From Cherax quadricarinatus (taxonomy: Eukaryota; Arthropoda; Malacostraca; Decapoda; Parastacidae): DNA of 64,000 bases. A program made the translations under genes and the position numbers. Position 1 is the stretch's first letter. Each line of letters starts with the position of its first letter. The stretch lies in NCBI RefSeq assembly GCF_038502225.1, contig NC_091301.1, positions 23,863,008-23,927,007 of the forward strand, read 5' to 3'. Below the pieces are notes generated by a model. The model was not told the DNA's origin and ran no database searches. It saw only the letters and a program-made list of their open reading frames with translations. Positions 20,534 to 32,339 of the stretch are shown here, in pieces.

Positions 20534-21180
20534 TAAGATCAGCTTAGTTTTCCAATGAGATGGGTTGCCGGCCCTGGTACTGGGTGAAAAGTGAAGATGA
20601 TTAGAGAGGGAAATGAGGAAGAGGAGGAGGACGAGGATTGAGAAAAAAAGGGAGATTGAAATGAATAAAGGGAAAAATTAATAAAGGGTAGTAGAGAAAA
20701 TGAGCGCAGTTACAGGGAGGTGAAAATGGGGAGAGGGGTCACTGGATGGAGACTTAGAGGAAGGAGTAACTAGACAAAAATTCTAAGGACTTCCTTTCCT
20801 GTTACTCACCCGTTCGTTATGTTGTCATAGTGAGTTTTGGCAGATGTCGCACAAAAATGACACATGCTCTTTTCTTCTGCTTGTTTCTTTGGTGGATAAT
20901 GGTGGGTGAGCGTCTGGTTGGCTGTGCACTTCCGCGAGGTAAATAATGATAGATACATCCATCAATCAACGCCTCTTTGCGAATTACGGGGCTTGGCTCC
21001 TGCACACCCGCAGTTTAATTCAATTGCAACTCTGGGCCCGGCCTGGCGTTGTTTTCTGCGAGTCAGTTGGTCGGCTGTGGGAATCTTGTGTTTGTTTCAA
21101 TTAGGTGGGTTTGCGTTGGCTCTCTGGGGGACGGGATTATCTCCTTCACTCTTCTAATTACTACCTCTAAGAGAGGTAGT
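20534..21180. other. Unassigned stretch, partly purine-rich
   Basis: 20,600-20,700 is purine-rich. The region 20,980-21,150 is more GC-rich, but I see no convincing exon. Confidence 0.45.
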
Positions 21181-21294
21181 TGCTGTTGAGTGCTGGCACG
21201 AGTAGGAGAGAGGGCACCAGGGAGGCTGGAAGTGACCTTGAGGACACCTGGTTTGTGCTGGACTCACCTCTAGTCTCATACTGCTGTGGTTGCT

Positions 21295-21435
21295 GCTGGT
21301 GGTGTCGCTGTTTCTATGGTTGCTGCTGCTGCTGCTGTGACTGCTGCTGCTGCAAATGTTCTTGACTGCTATTGATGTTCTGACTGCTGTTGTTATTAGT
21401 ATTGCTGTTACTACTGTGACTATTGTTGCTCTTGC
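21295..21435. repeat. Imperfect (TGC)n triplet repeat
   Basis: TGCTGCTGCTGCTGTGACTG-type runs with interruptions. Poly-Cys, poly-Ser and similar frames are artefacts. Confidence 0.8.
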
Positions 21436-21499
21436 TGCATCAACAACTAGAGTAACAAATTGGTTTCTCTCATAACTAAAAACCAGTGCTAGGCCAGGC

Positions 21500-21740
21500 A
21501 CGTCTCAACTTCCACTTCCCATAACTTCCCTCTCTTCCCTCTCCTCGCTCCTTCTTTTCTCCCATACCTTCCTTCCCCTCCTCCTCCTCCTCCTCCTGCT
21601 CATATCTCCATCCTCTCATCCTATTTTTTTTTCTCCAACCCCGCCGCTTCTCCTCCGTCCTTTCCTTCTCCCTACTCCTCTTTCCTCCCTCTCTTCCTAA
21701 TCAACCTCCTCCTCTCCTCCCTCTCTTCCTCCGTTGCTCT
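21500..21740. repeat. Pyrimidine tract with (CTC)n core
   Basis: Almost pure C/T on the plus strand, with a CTCCTCCTCCTCCTCC core at about 21,577-21,597. Such mirror-like tracts can form triplex DNA, though nothing here proves it. Confidence 0.85.
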
Positions 21741-21879
21741 CCTCATCATGGGGAAGCCTGTGGGAGTCTGGAAGATTTAAGAGCGAGGTGAAGGATAGTG
21801 TGTTGCCTCCCCTGAGAACACTGTTACAAAAGCACCTCGTCAGGCCAGCTACCGGGAGGGGGGGGGGTAAGACGGGAGG

Positions 21880-22050
21880 AAGAGCAGGAGTAACAACAGC
21901 AGCAGGCGTACAGCAGCAGGTGTAGCAGCAGCAGGCTTAGCAACATTAGGCGTAGCAGCAGTAAATGTAAAATCATCAGTAATAGCAGTAGTGTTAGCAG
22001 CAGCAGAAGTAGCAGCAGCAACAGCAGAAGCTGCAGCTGCAGAAAACATA
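21880..22050. repeat. Imperfect (GCA)n/(GTA)n triplet repeat
   Basis: AGCAGCAGGCGTAGCAGCAG-like triplet runs on the plus strand. No gene. Confidence 0.8.
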
Positions 22051-22317
22051 ACAAGAGGAAGAACAAAAAAAAAAAGAAAATGAATGTGTAAAATAGTTCA
22101 TATAAAGGATAATGTGTTCGTTGGTGTAACATGTTTATAAAATTAGTTAACACAGGAGGGGAAGAGAGTATTCAAGATGTGTTTACTATTAGTCAACACA
22201 GGAGGGGAGGAAAGTAAAAGTCAAGAGTCAAGAGTAAAACATTAAAAACAAATCATAAGAATAAACTGAAGTTCAAGAGAGGAATTACCTTATCATTATG
22301 TTCACCACGTGCAGCTT

Positions 22318-22765
22318 TGATTGGTCACCGCCCCCACGGCCCGGTCCCAGACCAGACCTACTTGCTGGTGTGATCGGCTAGGCTGTTGGTTCTTGTCACA
22401 TGCACTCCAACATTTGCAGCACAGCCCGGCTGATCAGGAACTGATTTGAGGAATTTTTCAAACTTTCCCTTGAAGACAGCTAGAGGTTAGTTGGTAATTT
22501 CCTTTATGCACGAAGAGAGAACAGTGAAAAGTCGTGGACCTGTGACACTTATTGAGATATCTTTTAGTGTACTCTTCGCGCCCTGGTTTTATTGGAGGTA
22601 CTCGGCACCGTCTGGCGAGTCTCTTGCTTTCATACAGAGTGATTTCGGTGAGCAGGTTTGGAACCAGTCTCTCCAGGATTTTTCAGGTGTAAATTATGAA
22701 GTTTTCTCGAAGATGTTCCATGGAGTACAGTTTCAGAGATTTTCGGCGTTCCCAGTATCTGGAGA
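22318..22765 (-). mobile_element. LINE-A-like ORF2 C-terminus and 3' end, degenerate
   Basis: On the minus strand the order is the ORF2 C-terminal motifs (complement of GTTTGGAACCAGTCTCTCCA and GGAGTACAG), then LFTVLSS, then the 3' blocks (complement of CACCGCCCCCACGGCCCGG). Confidence 0.75.
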
Positions 22766-22769
22766 TCTG

Positions 22770-22835
22770 GAGTATATCTGGAGAGAGTTCCGGGGGTCAA
22801 CGCCCCCGCGGCCCGGTCTGTGACCAGGCCTCCTT
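22770..22835 (-). mobile_element. LINE-A 3' terminal stub
   Basis: TTCCGGGGGTCAACGCCCCC, GCGGCCCGGT and GACCAGGCCTCC form a separate, less diverged 3' stub. It abuts the SINE at 22,836. Confidence 0.8.
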
Positions 22836-23017
22836 AGGTCAGTGTCCCAGGATGCGACCCACACCAGTCGACTAACACCCAGGTACCCATTTTACTGATG
22901 GGGAACATAGACAACAGGTGGAAAGAAACACGTCCAATGTTTCTACTCTGGCTGGGAATCGAACCCAGGCCCTCACCGTGTGAAGCGAGAGCGTTAACCA
23001 CCAGGCCACCAGAGCCC
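22836..23017 (-). mobile_element. tRNA-derived SINE with intact A and B boxes
   Basis: On the minus strand the order is a tRNA-like head with A box TGGCCTGGTGG (complement of 22,998-23,008) and B box GGTTCGATTCC (complement of 22,955-22,965), then a conserved central domain and GTACCTGGGTGTTAGTCGAC. Pol III would transcribe it from those internal boxes. It depends on a LINE for mobility. Its 3' end touches a LINE-A stub, so LINE-A is a candidate partner, though the 3' sequences do not obviously match. Confidence 0.85.
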
Positions 23018-23324
23018 ATATACGGGCTCATATACGGGCAGTAAATACATAAATATTCATAAAAGTCCTTTAGCAGCTCACTGACCTCTTAAATCTTTCC
23101 AAGTCTATGTTTTATCGTAGCCCATTGTGCGTAGCGGGTAGTTTAGTCTGGATGGATGAAGACGAGAAGTTGTGGCTGTATTGGACGAATATTTGTGTGC
23201 GGTGGACTGGGAATTGTGAGCGTTCTGGACGAGTGTGTGTATGTAGGGGTGGGGGGAATTTGGTATGCTTTATGTGGCTGACTATTTTTTTTTGTCTGCC
23301 AAGATACTAGTTTATAACTTAAAC
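23018..23324. other. Unassigned stretch
   Basis: A small direct repeat (CATATACGGGCTCATATACGGGC) lies at its start. Nothing else is recognised. Confidence 0.5.
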
Positions 23325-23412
23325 TCCTCATCCGAGTGGGTGTGAGTTGGACCTGACCGGCGTGGGTCAGTAGGCCTCCTGCAGTGCTCCTTCTTTCGTA
23401 TGTTCTTATGTA
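23325..23412 (+). mobile_element. LINE-D 3' terminal fragment
   Basis: GAGTGGGTGTGAGTTGGACC and CAGTAGGCCTCCTGCAGTG...CTTCTTTCGTATGTTCTTATG match the end of the LINE-D copy at 58,540-58,722. The middle is deleted. Confidence 0.85.
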
Positions 23413-23534
23413 CTGCAACTAGGGAAAGGTTCATGCTTTCCATGCCATGACTTTGAAAAATCTTTCACGATTTGCTTCAAACTTTCACTACTGGTGTGTC
23501 TTTGAAGGTTTGAGAATTACCAGCAGCCTCCTGG

Positions 23535-23722
23535 TTGTCTTCAAGAGGGAATGTAATAAATTCGTGTCACTTCCTGAATAGCCGGCCTGTGGTGCGTACG
23601 TTGGACTGCATGTGACTAGCAGTAACAGTCTGGTTGATCAGGCCATCCACCAGGAGGCTTGGTCTAGGACTGGTCTGTGGGGTATTGACCCCGAAATCGG
23701 ATTCAAATAACCTCCAAGACTG
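23535..23722 (+). mobile_element. LINE-A-like 3' end
   Basis: GTCTTCAAGAGGGAATG..., ACGTTGGACTGCATGTGACT, AGCAGTAACAGTCTGGTTGA and GGCCATCCACCAGGAGGC are diverged LINE-A 3' blocks. Confidence 0.8.
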
Positions 23723-23839
23723 CAAAGGATGATACAGTACTGTGGGTTTTGTCTCCATGTCGGATATAAGAATGATAGGGAAGTGTGATGAATGAGAACC
23801 GTGCCTTGAGAAACAACTTTCACTGTGGCAGCCCTAGTT

Positions 23840-25395
23840 TTTTTTTATTAATTATTATTTCCCCGCGTTCGATTTTAGAAAATAAAAAGGCCGACCAATC
23901 GGGCTTTTTCCCCGAATACGGTTTTTTTGGTCTAACTTTTTTCTCTTATGTATAAGGGGTTTAATTTTTTTAAATTAGTTTTTTTGGAAAAATGGCATAC
24001 CCATTGTTCACTTTCTTTTGTACCATCTCCGTTTAAAAGAGGAAAACAAGTCACTTATGTTCGGGGAAATGCAGTTCAAGAGGTTTCCCAGGCATTCCCA
24101 GGGGATTAGGTTCCAACAGAATTTTTTCCCACAGTAAAGGGTTTCCCCATAATTCTTTCCCAATTTCCGGTTTTTTTTTTCCATGATACAACTTAGAGAA
24201 GTTTCCCGTTTATTCAAAAAATAAACTTAGGATTTGGGGATGATTAAAAATGTGCAACAGTTGGGATTTTTCCATTTTTGGGAAACATTTTGTTCAAGAG
24301 TAGGTTTCCCTTCCCCAGTAAAATACAGATTCAGAAAGTAGTAGGGAAATAAAGATGAGGTTAACCATAAACCCTTTGGAGAAAAAAATATTTGAGGTTT
24401 ATCCTCAACCTGAGAAGAGTTTTCCATTGTCGGGAACGATATTAAAAGATTACCATAAAAACATAAGGGATAAGGCAACCTCGGGAGCGGATTAAAATTA
24501 AACGTGGGGCATTTTGGGATATGTTTTAATGAAGAATGAGGAAATTTTTGGGACATTTGGGAATCTTTATTGGGGAAAGTTTCCCAGCCGTTTGGTTAAA
24601 ACCGTACGGAGAAAAGGGGTGAAAGATGAGGAAAAGAGATAATCAACCCCTCAGACTTGGGGGGTTAAGGGATACCGTAGTCGTGAAGAGTCTGAAGGGG
24701 CATGAAGACTGGCGTTTATATACGTTTCAATGGGGGAGGGGTAGCGAACAAAGACATTGTCACTGGCAGGCGGGGACCCCAGTGAAAGAGGCCCAAACCC
24801 GAGGGACGGGGTAGTAGTAAAGGGGGTTATTTTGCATCTTCAAACCAAGAGCCCAAAAGTTTTGGCAGTGTCTGACAAGTTGTAATGTATAGTAAAAGGG
24901 AAATAAAGTGAAGACTAGAAAATGTTCAAATTTTCTGGGTATCTGTATTGTAAAATTTTTACATCCATGAAATAAAATTAAGGACAAATTAATTCCAAAA
25001 TATTTCCTACTGATTTCCAAACCATGCCCCGAATTTGGTTTGATAAAGCACGGGAAGCGAAACGCCCGTAAAGATCCCTGGATGTTGACATTTTCTGATT
25101 CTTCAGGTGTGCCCCGTATATAAAACACACACAGCCTTAATGACCCTCATGCATCGTTTAGTTTAACCCTTTTGACCCTGACCAGGAAGGCGAGGAAGGT
25201 AAATGGAGCCTGGTGTGTTATTTGGAAGGATACATGTTAGATGTGTTTTTCTAGCTGTGTTATCCCTTGGATCGGTTTCGAGAACCCTCCCCCAAAACGC
25301 GGTTGGGAAAAAACCATTTTCCGCCGGGAAAAACCGGCGGGTGTTGTTAGTAAACCCGCATATTTCCGGAGAAGTTTAAAGAAACGTGTGTTTAA
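23840..25395. other. Low-accuracy sequence, nothing recognised
   Basis: Homopolymer-rich text with frames of up to 122 codons that resemble nothing I know. Confidence 0.5.
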
Positions 25396-25399
25396 TGAA

Positions 25400-25880
25400 T
25401 GACCGGGAGTGTAGCAGGTGGAGCTGTGTGGGTGTAGCAGGTTTTTTGGGGGTGTAGAGGGGGGGTTTTGGGGGGTAGCAGGTGGGTTGGGGGAAAGGAG
25501 GTGGGGCTGTGGGGTGCAGGTGGGGGTGGGGGGTAGCAGGGGGGGGGGTTTGTGGGTGAAAGGTGGGTTTTTGTGGGTGACAGGGGGCTGTGGGGGCAGG
25601 TGGGGTTGGGGGGGGCCCAGGTGGGGTTTGTGTGGGGGGAACCGTTGTGGGGGGTTGTGGGGGGATGAGCAGGTGGGGTTTGTGGGTGTAGCAGGCAAGG
25701 TTGGGGTTTGGGTAGTAGACAGGGTTGTGTGGAGGACCCAAATTTTTGGGGGGGCGGGAAAGGCTTGTAGGTGAAAAGGCAAGGTTGGGGGGGGCGGGGC
25801 TGTGTGGGTGTGGGGGCGGTTGTGTGGGTGTAGGGGGGAAAGGGCCCGGGGTGTAGCAGGTGGGAGACGAAGAAGGACCC
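25400..25880. repeat. G-rich minisatellite (GTAGCAGGTGGGGTTTGTGG type)
   Basis: Units of roughly 20-30 bp combining GTAGCAGGTGGG and TTTGTGGGTG occur about 18 times. The Pro-rich minus-strand and Gly-rich plus-strand frames are products of the repeat. Unit length is blurred by base-call errors. Confidence 0.75.
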
Positions 25881-28035
25881 CCGGGGCCAGAAGTTGGGGG
25901 TTCCATCCAGAGACTACCCCCGATGAATTAATAGCAAAAGTCCGGGAGGATTAGGGGGGTTTTTTGGGGGTTTTAAAATTTTCTGACTGTTATGGAAAAG
26001 GGAAAAGAAAAAGGGTGGTTTTTGTAGTTTTATCCCCCGGGAATTTGAGGTTCATGTGCATGGGTTTATAGTGCGGGGTGTTCTATGTGGCTTAAATGTT
26101 TTTGAATTGTTTCCTTCATTATGTATAAAAGGAGAGGGGCGGGGTAACTGTTTTAAATTTGCGCATAAAAGGGGTTTTTTGGTGTTTTTTTTTTAACAAT
26201 ACATGTGACCATTTTGAGAGCTTTTTTTTTGTTGCAGCCCTGCCTGAGGACATCTTGGGAAAACCAAATTATTACTTATTAATTCCTTTGAAAGGCGGTT
26301 TTTAAAACCCCTTCGAATGGGGCCCCGGAAGGTATACCTTTAAACATGCTCTTCCAATGTGATGTATAACCGTATGTTTAGCCCCTTTTTGCTGTACCAA
26401 TAGCTTTCCCCTCCTTCCAGACCCAAACTTTCCCCCAAATTTGCTCTCCCCTTTCCCATTTTTCATTACTTTTTTTTTTTCGAACAATTTGCAGCCGTTT
26501 CATTACGTTTATAGGTTTTTTAGTTAACTTGTTGCCTCTAAAATCCACTTTTTTAATATTATTTTTCACGTCTTTGGGAAAAAACAACATGGGTTTTTAT
26601 TTTCCCCCCCATATTTTTCAAACAGTAAAGTTTCAGGTATGGACACGGGAAAATTAACCGTCTTCCCCACCACTTTTTTTTTCAGATTTTCCTTTATCCA
26701 GTTAAAGCCCCCTTAACTGTTACCAGCCCAGTTTGCAAAAAGCTTTTTTAGGCCCCCAGGAAAACACAGTTTTAAACCCTTCTGTTCTATGTGTTTTTTC
26801 CTTTTTTTCGTAAGAGGATTTGCAGTCATTGAAGCTATGGGGGTTCTTCTTTAAATTTTTCATTTTTTGGGTCACTTTCTTTTTACCTCTTTGTGTGCCT
26901 TAAACAATACATTTTTGATAATGCCCTATAGTTCATTTCTTCGTATAAATTACCCTTCATATAAAATTGGAAAAATTTTTAACGGGGTTTCCCATGGGTT
27001 GGGGGAGTTGTGGGACAAAGTTTTGTCCTCGCTGGGGAGGTGACACTTTTTTTCATTTCAAAAAATCCAAACCCGCAACCCATTAATCCCCCTTGTTTTT
27101 GGTTTTAAATCTTTCCCCTTTCCACTGTGTTTTTTTCCCCCATTTTGTTGCTTCCCAAACTTTCTTCCTTTTCCCGGGTCTTTTCCAGGTTCCTGGTCAC
27201 CCCTTTTAAAGCTGTTTTTTTCCCCCCGTTATTGATCCTTATTATATATTTAAAATTTCTTTGTCTTTGGGGTAGTTTTTTTTTTTGGGGTTTTTGGGTT
27301 TTCATTAAATTTTTGTCCCCTTCGTATTGTATTTTTTCCCCTTTTATCTTTGATTGTTTCTTTTTTTTCCTTTTCCTTTTCCTGCATCCTTATTCGTTAC
27401 TTTTAAATTTTTACTCCTTAGTTTTTTCCCCTCAAAATTTTCTAACCAAAGCATTAATCGTGTTGGGTATTTTTTCCTTTTCAAATGGAATTATTTTGAT
27501 GTGGCTTTTTTTATATCCGGAAAACCTCCATTTTTCCTTTTAATTTTCCCCTTTTCCCTTCCTTTTCCTCACCGTATTCACCCGGGAAAACATCCTTTAC
27601 TTACATCTAATGAATTGTTTATCCTGTTCTTCCCCCCCCTACACATCAGGATAAAAAACACAGGACTTTTGGTTTTGGCTCCTAGATTTTTACCTGTTCT
27701 GGGGGTCACCTACATGGAGAAAATCCCCAACCAGACCCCGTCCTGGCGAACGTACCTGCATTTGTACTTGTTTGTTGGGTTGGGGGGCCTTATCCCCACG
27801 GCTCTGTCCTTTGGGTTTGAAAACCCTAAATTTTTTCAAAAAACCCACAGACCAACTGACATTAGTACTAGTCCTATAGATTTCAATAAATAAAGGGAAA
27901 CATGCCCACCCCCCCAGCACCTGAACCAGTTTCGGGAATGCCCTATTTATAAAAAGTAAAAACCCCCTGGCACGAGCCCGGTATTTTTTGGACCCCTTGA
28001 TCAAAATGAAATTGTCACAGCCAATGAACCATACA
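25881..28035. other. Low-accuracy T-rich sequence, nothing recognised
   Basis: Long T runs give Phe/Leu-rich plus-strand frames (for example 27,127-27,893). I regard these as artefacts of composition. Confidence 0.5.
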
Positions 28036-28039
28036 GAAT

Positions 28040-29225
28040 TAGGACCAAGACAACCAAAACGAAAGAGGGATTTTTAACGGGGTTTGCAGCGCTTTTACAG
28101 ATGTCATGGGGAATTTTACAAAATGAGGACTATAGGCATTACGGGGAAGCTAGGCAGATGGTTTTTTGGGGTTTCCAACAAGAACACAAAAGTAGTAAGA
28201 AGAGCAAACCAGCATAGAGGAAAAAACCCTGTTTCCCCCAAAGGGCACTGTCCTGGCACTTAATGTTGTTTCTCCCCCCTCATCCCCATAGTAGACAAAA
28301 AAAAAACATTCATAAGTTTTGTATCATTCTTTTAGATAAATTAAATTAAGCAAAAAAGTTAAAGACACTAAAAAATTCAAAAAAAAAATAAGAATTTTTT
28401 TTCAGGGGGGAGTGGAAAAACAAAATGACTTTAAAAGGGTGATAAGCTCCATTGTTTAAGTATGGTAAGAAAAGAACCAAGAGGAACACTAAACAAAATT
28501 CAAGGGGGATCATAAAAAGGGAAACAAAAGGGAACCAGGGAAAGACTTGGGAATTACTTAGTCAGCCTTTTTTTTTTTTTTTTCCAAAAGAACACAAGAC
28601 AGTTCACGAAAAACCGGAAAATTTTGGGGGGGGGCCACAGTCGTCAGAACGGAAATAAAAAATTTAATTAGTATTATTTCGCAAAACCTTTTTGGGAATA
28701 TAGCTCAGTGTTGACCCCCCCATTAAAGCAAAAAAGAGATATCAGTGCTTGAACAAATAAAAGAGATCGTTTTCGGCCCGATAAAAACCAGTAAAGCATT
28801 TATATTACTGGGAACCCAAAGTTTTGAATATAAAATAATGGAGGGAGGGGGAGAGAGAGACGGGTAAAAACCGGGAAAACCGGGGGCCTGATCCCAAATC
28901 TGCACACTGTCATGAAAAAAAACTGAGGAGGGTAAGGGAGGAAGTAAAAAAAAACCTAAGGGAAGACCAGGAGTGAGGGCATAAAAAAGGAAACTTAACA
29001 AATCCGTGGCCCCAGATTATTAAAATTTACCAAAGAAGATGTCAAAAAATTTTTGCTGGAACAAATGGGTCTTAAGAAGAAGCTGGACTAGCATCTTCAA
29101 CAAGTGCCAGATCAAGCAGGGTGTGATGGATATAGGGAGAGTTGGGCCCCAGCAGCAACAGCCGGGTTTGGGACTATAATAGCACCAGACGAACCTGGCC
29201 CATGGCCGGGCCTAAAAAAAAGGGG
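28040..29225 (+). mobile_element. LINE-B copy, RT to 3' end, corrupted
   Basis: 28,120-28,270 still encodes a recognisable RT segment in pieces (ITGKLGRW, then PKGTVLAL). 28,780-28,830 matches AGTAAAGCATTTATATTACT of the copy at 8,225-8,865. 29,100-29,215 is the 3' end (GTGCCAGATCAAGCAGG, CAGCAGCAACAGCC, CCTGGCCCATGGCCGGGC). Reading frames are destroyed, at least partly by base-call error. Confidence 0.7.
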
Positions 29226-29254
29226 GATTTCTGAAACTCATAAAATTTTGGGGT

Positions 29255-29266
29255 TATATATATATA

Positions 29267-29313
<47 letters not shown>

Positions 29314-29320
29314 GTCTGTA
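29255..29320. repeat. (TA)n microsatellite
   Basis: TA-rich tract just downstream of the LINE-B 3' end. Confidence 0.9.
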
Positions 29321-29329
29321 TGCATATCA

Positions 29330-31560
29330 GCCCGGGTTGGGTTACAGAAACATCCAAAAGAAACCCCTGACCCCGTCTAATGCAAAATTGTTCATAACTT
29401 AATTTCCCTTAAGGCACCCGGGAGTTTTCTGGTTTTTTCCTGTGCAATGAAGGGTTAGCCATTAAGTTATCTCAGTCGTCATTTTCTCTGCTGTGATGAG
29501 CACATTCTTCTGGGTTTTACTTAAATTCCCTTAGTGTTTTTAACGTTTTGGGTTCACAATTTTTTTTTATTACCACCTTCAAACTTCATTTTTTGGGTTT
29601 TTCCGGGTGATTAAAATTAATCAATTGGTAATTTTATTTCTCTTTCATTCATTTTCAGGATTTTTAAATATTGACCCCCATTATTTTTCCACTTGATCCG
29701 TCTTACTCTTAATTTTTTGATAGAGGTTTTGCAAATAACTACTGAAAAACCCCTTTTAGTCTCCGGTTTTTTTTTAACACACTTTCGGGAAGTCTCCACT
29801 GTAAAGGTTAAATTTTGAAAAATACAAGGTTCTAATAAAATTTTTCTTCTACCCCATTTTTCATTACTATGTGACACCCTCAAAAAATATCCATTTAAAT
29901 GGATTTTTTTATCTCAGCAATAACTGTTACATCCTGAGTAATTATTGCTTTTTCCATTACTGTTTTCTCCCCGTTGTTCACAATTAAATTGTTTTTAACG
30001 ACATCTGCCTTCATATATACATTTATTTTTTTAATTTTTTGTTTTTCAAAATTTTAGCCCAATTTGTTGGGAGGTTGAGGCCCAAACCCCAAACCTGGTT
30101 TTTTGGGGTTGTCAAACCCCTCCCCCCCTTTTAAACCTTTGGAGTAGTAAGGGTGGTGTAAAGAAAATTTTCACTCCTTGCCGGACGTGGTACTGATAAT
30201 TACACTGTTTTCCTTTTTTTTTGGGGCCGGGGGGAAGACTTTTTACCACCCACACCCCCCTTTTTTATCCTTTTTCCTTCCCTCCCCCCCTTCCTTCCCT
30301 CTGGTATTACGAACACGGGAAAAAGAAGGGCCCTTTGGAGACCCCCCGTAATGGTAATATGGAGCAGACAAAGCTCAACAGTAGACTATAGTGTATTTAT
30401 TTCCCTTCACCAGACAAATATACAGGAAAATGTACAATATGTAAAAGATAAAAAAAGGATACTCCATGGGACAGATGGCAAAGAGAAAGCCAGAGAGAGT
30501 GCAAGGGCCGGGCCAGAAACCGGGGGCAGGTCTGAAACCCCCAAGTGAACCACGATTTTAAAAGGCTTTGGCAGGTTTTTTTTGGATTGGCCACTGCCTG
30601 GGGTCCGATTTAACGAAGGTCCTATTGAACGTTAAAAAATTTAAAAAAACCCATTTCCTGGTTGGGAGGCAGTTTATGGGGAGGTACATATGCCAAAAAA
30701 TTGTAACTTTACTCTTTGAAACCCACATCTGGAAAACAGATTTTCTTCCACATAGACTACTGTTGCTTTATATTAAACGAATTTTTGGGCCACATTTGCC
30801 CAAGGGTTTTTTCCACACCCCGACAATTTTGCCAGGGCTCGACAAAGGGTTCCCCAAAATTTTGACGAAGGTTCTGCCACGCCGACGAAGGTTCTTTTTA
30901 CCCCTGAAAAATTTTTCCCCTTGTCAGAAATAGTTTAAACCCCGTATATGTATATGTTATCTGGGGCCATGGGTACCATCCAAAAAACCCATACAGGGCC
31001 CCCTTTGCTAGGTTTGGACTACGTGCCCAAAGAAAACCCAAATTTTTCTGATCGGGAAAAATTGGCTTTGGGGGACGTTTGATTTTTTAAATTTGTTTTC
31101 TTAAAGGCCCCAAGACAAAAAGTTTTTTTAAAAATGTGTTTTCCAGTTTTCAGACATGACGTTTTACGTCATCTAAGTACACCATAAGTGCCTTACCTAT
31201 GAGATTTAAGATTTTGGTCAGACCCCCGAGAAGGGATGGGGAGGATCATAAACCGGGCCATATGAAGGAAATGATAATGACCTGTGGGAGGGAAAAACGC
31301 GGTTAACTTTGACTGTTTTTTGGAAAGGGGGATTTCCAAAACCCTTGTTTTCCGGGGCCAAAAAGACTTTATCTCCTTTTAAACAAAAGATCCCCAAACG
31401 GGAAGGGGGAAGCGACCCTGGAAAGTTTTCCTTTAACTTCCTAAAGTCAACCCGGGCCGGACCGTCCTTCTTATTTAGGGATCAAGGGCGCATTCCGGGG
31501 TGAATTGCTAGGCAAAAATTTCCCATCGACAAAGGTTTCATTATTTAACAAAGATTTCAC
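29330..31560. other. Low-accuracy sequence, nothing recognised
   Basis: Homopolymer-rich, with no motif or repeat I can assign. A GACGAAGGTTC-like word recurs at 30,610, 30,865 and 30,885. Confidence 0.45.
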
Positions 31561-31564
31561 TTCC

Positions 31565-31625
31565 TTCAAAAAGTGCCAAATTAGCAAAGGTGATGGTTGG
31601 TGTGGGGCCGGGGGGCCACGGGGAA
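31565..31625 (+). mobile_element. LINE-B 3' fragment, corrupted
   Basis: CCTTCAAAAAGTGCCAAATTAGC and GTGATGGTTGGTGTGGGGCC approximate the LINE-B 3' blocks. Confidence 0.5.
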
Positions 31626-31804
31626 GGAAATAACCGGGGTTGGGATCAGGAAAACCGGGGAAGTCTAGCCTCAGAGGTCGGGGCTGTGAGGATACATCTC
31701 TGAAAGTTTTCCATTTTTGTCCACCCAAACTCCAAACCCTGCTTGACCGCCTAGCCTCAGCCCGGGGAGGGACGATAGAAGTCTTGATAGCGGTCACAAT
31801 GCCA

Positions 31805-31945
31805 CGGGGAAAATTAGAGGAGGAGGAAGGGAAAAGGATGAGAAGGGGGGAAAAGGGGAACCAAAAAAAGGAGGAGGACCAAGAGGGAGGAGGAGCAAGA
31901 GGAGGAGGAGGAGGAGGAGGAAGAGGGAAGACGAGGGAGGGGGCA
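31805..31945. repeat. Polypurine (GGA)n tract
   Basis: Nearly pure A/G on the plus strand with a GGAGGAGGAGGAGGAGGA core at 31,903-31,920. Confidence 0.85.
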
Positions 31946-32339
31946 TTTTATTTAGGCTGGTCAAGGTAAAACAATGCATTATAATTGTTGGTTTGGTCGA
32001 ATGGTTGGGGCAATTCCCGTTAATTGTTTTTCACCAACAGCGGGGGGGTTTACGGGGAGCGCGTCGGGGCCGGGGGATCGCGCCCCCGTGCCCCTTAAAA
32101 ATTTTCAAATAAGACACCTTTGGGAATGACCTGCATACCCAGAGACACTGTCCAGGGAGGGGTTCAGGAACGTAACAGTGTGTATTGGGATGTGGTGTGC
32201 CCCGGGTGCACAAAAGAATGTGACCAGGGGCCCCCGGGAGGTGGGTATTTTTTCCCTGGGGGGACCAGTTCACCCCGGGAGGTGGTGGGACCGGGAAAAA
32301 CATGGGTCCAGGCCTTTTTCAAAATTATTAAATATCCCG

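Noticed and set aside
22836..23017. A genuine tRNA gene on the minus strand
   Set aside because: A and B boxes are present but the cloverleaf continues into a SINE central domain shared with another copy at 19,378-19,560.
25237..25906. Pro-rich minus-strand frames of 176-181 codons
   Set aside because: G-rich minisatellite in the low-accuracy block; composition alone keeps the frames open.
27127..27893. Phe/Leu-rich frames resembling membrane proteins
   Set aside because: T-homopolymer-rich low-accuracy sequence; hydrophobic residues follow from TTT and CTT codons, with no family motif.
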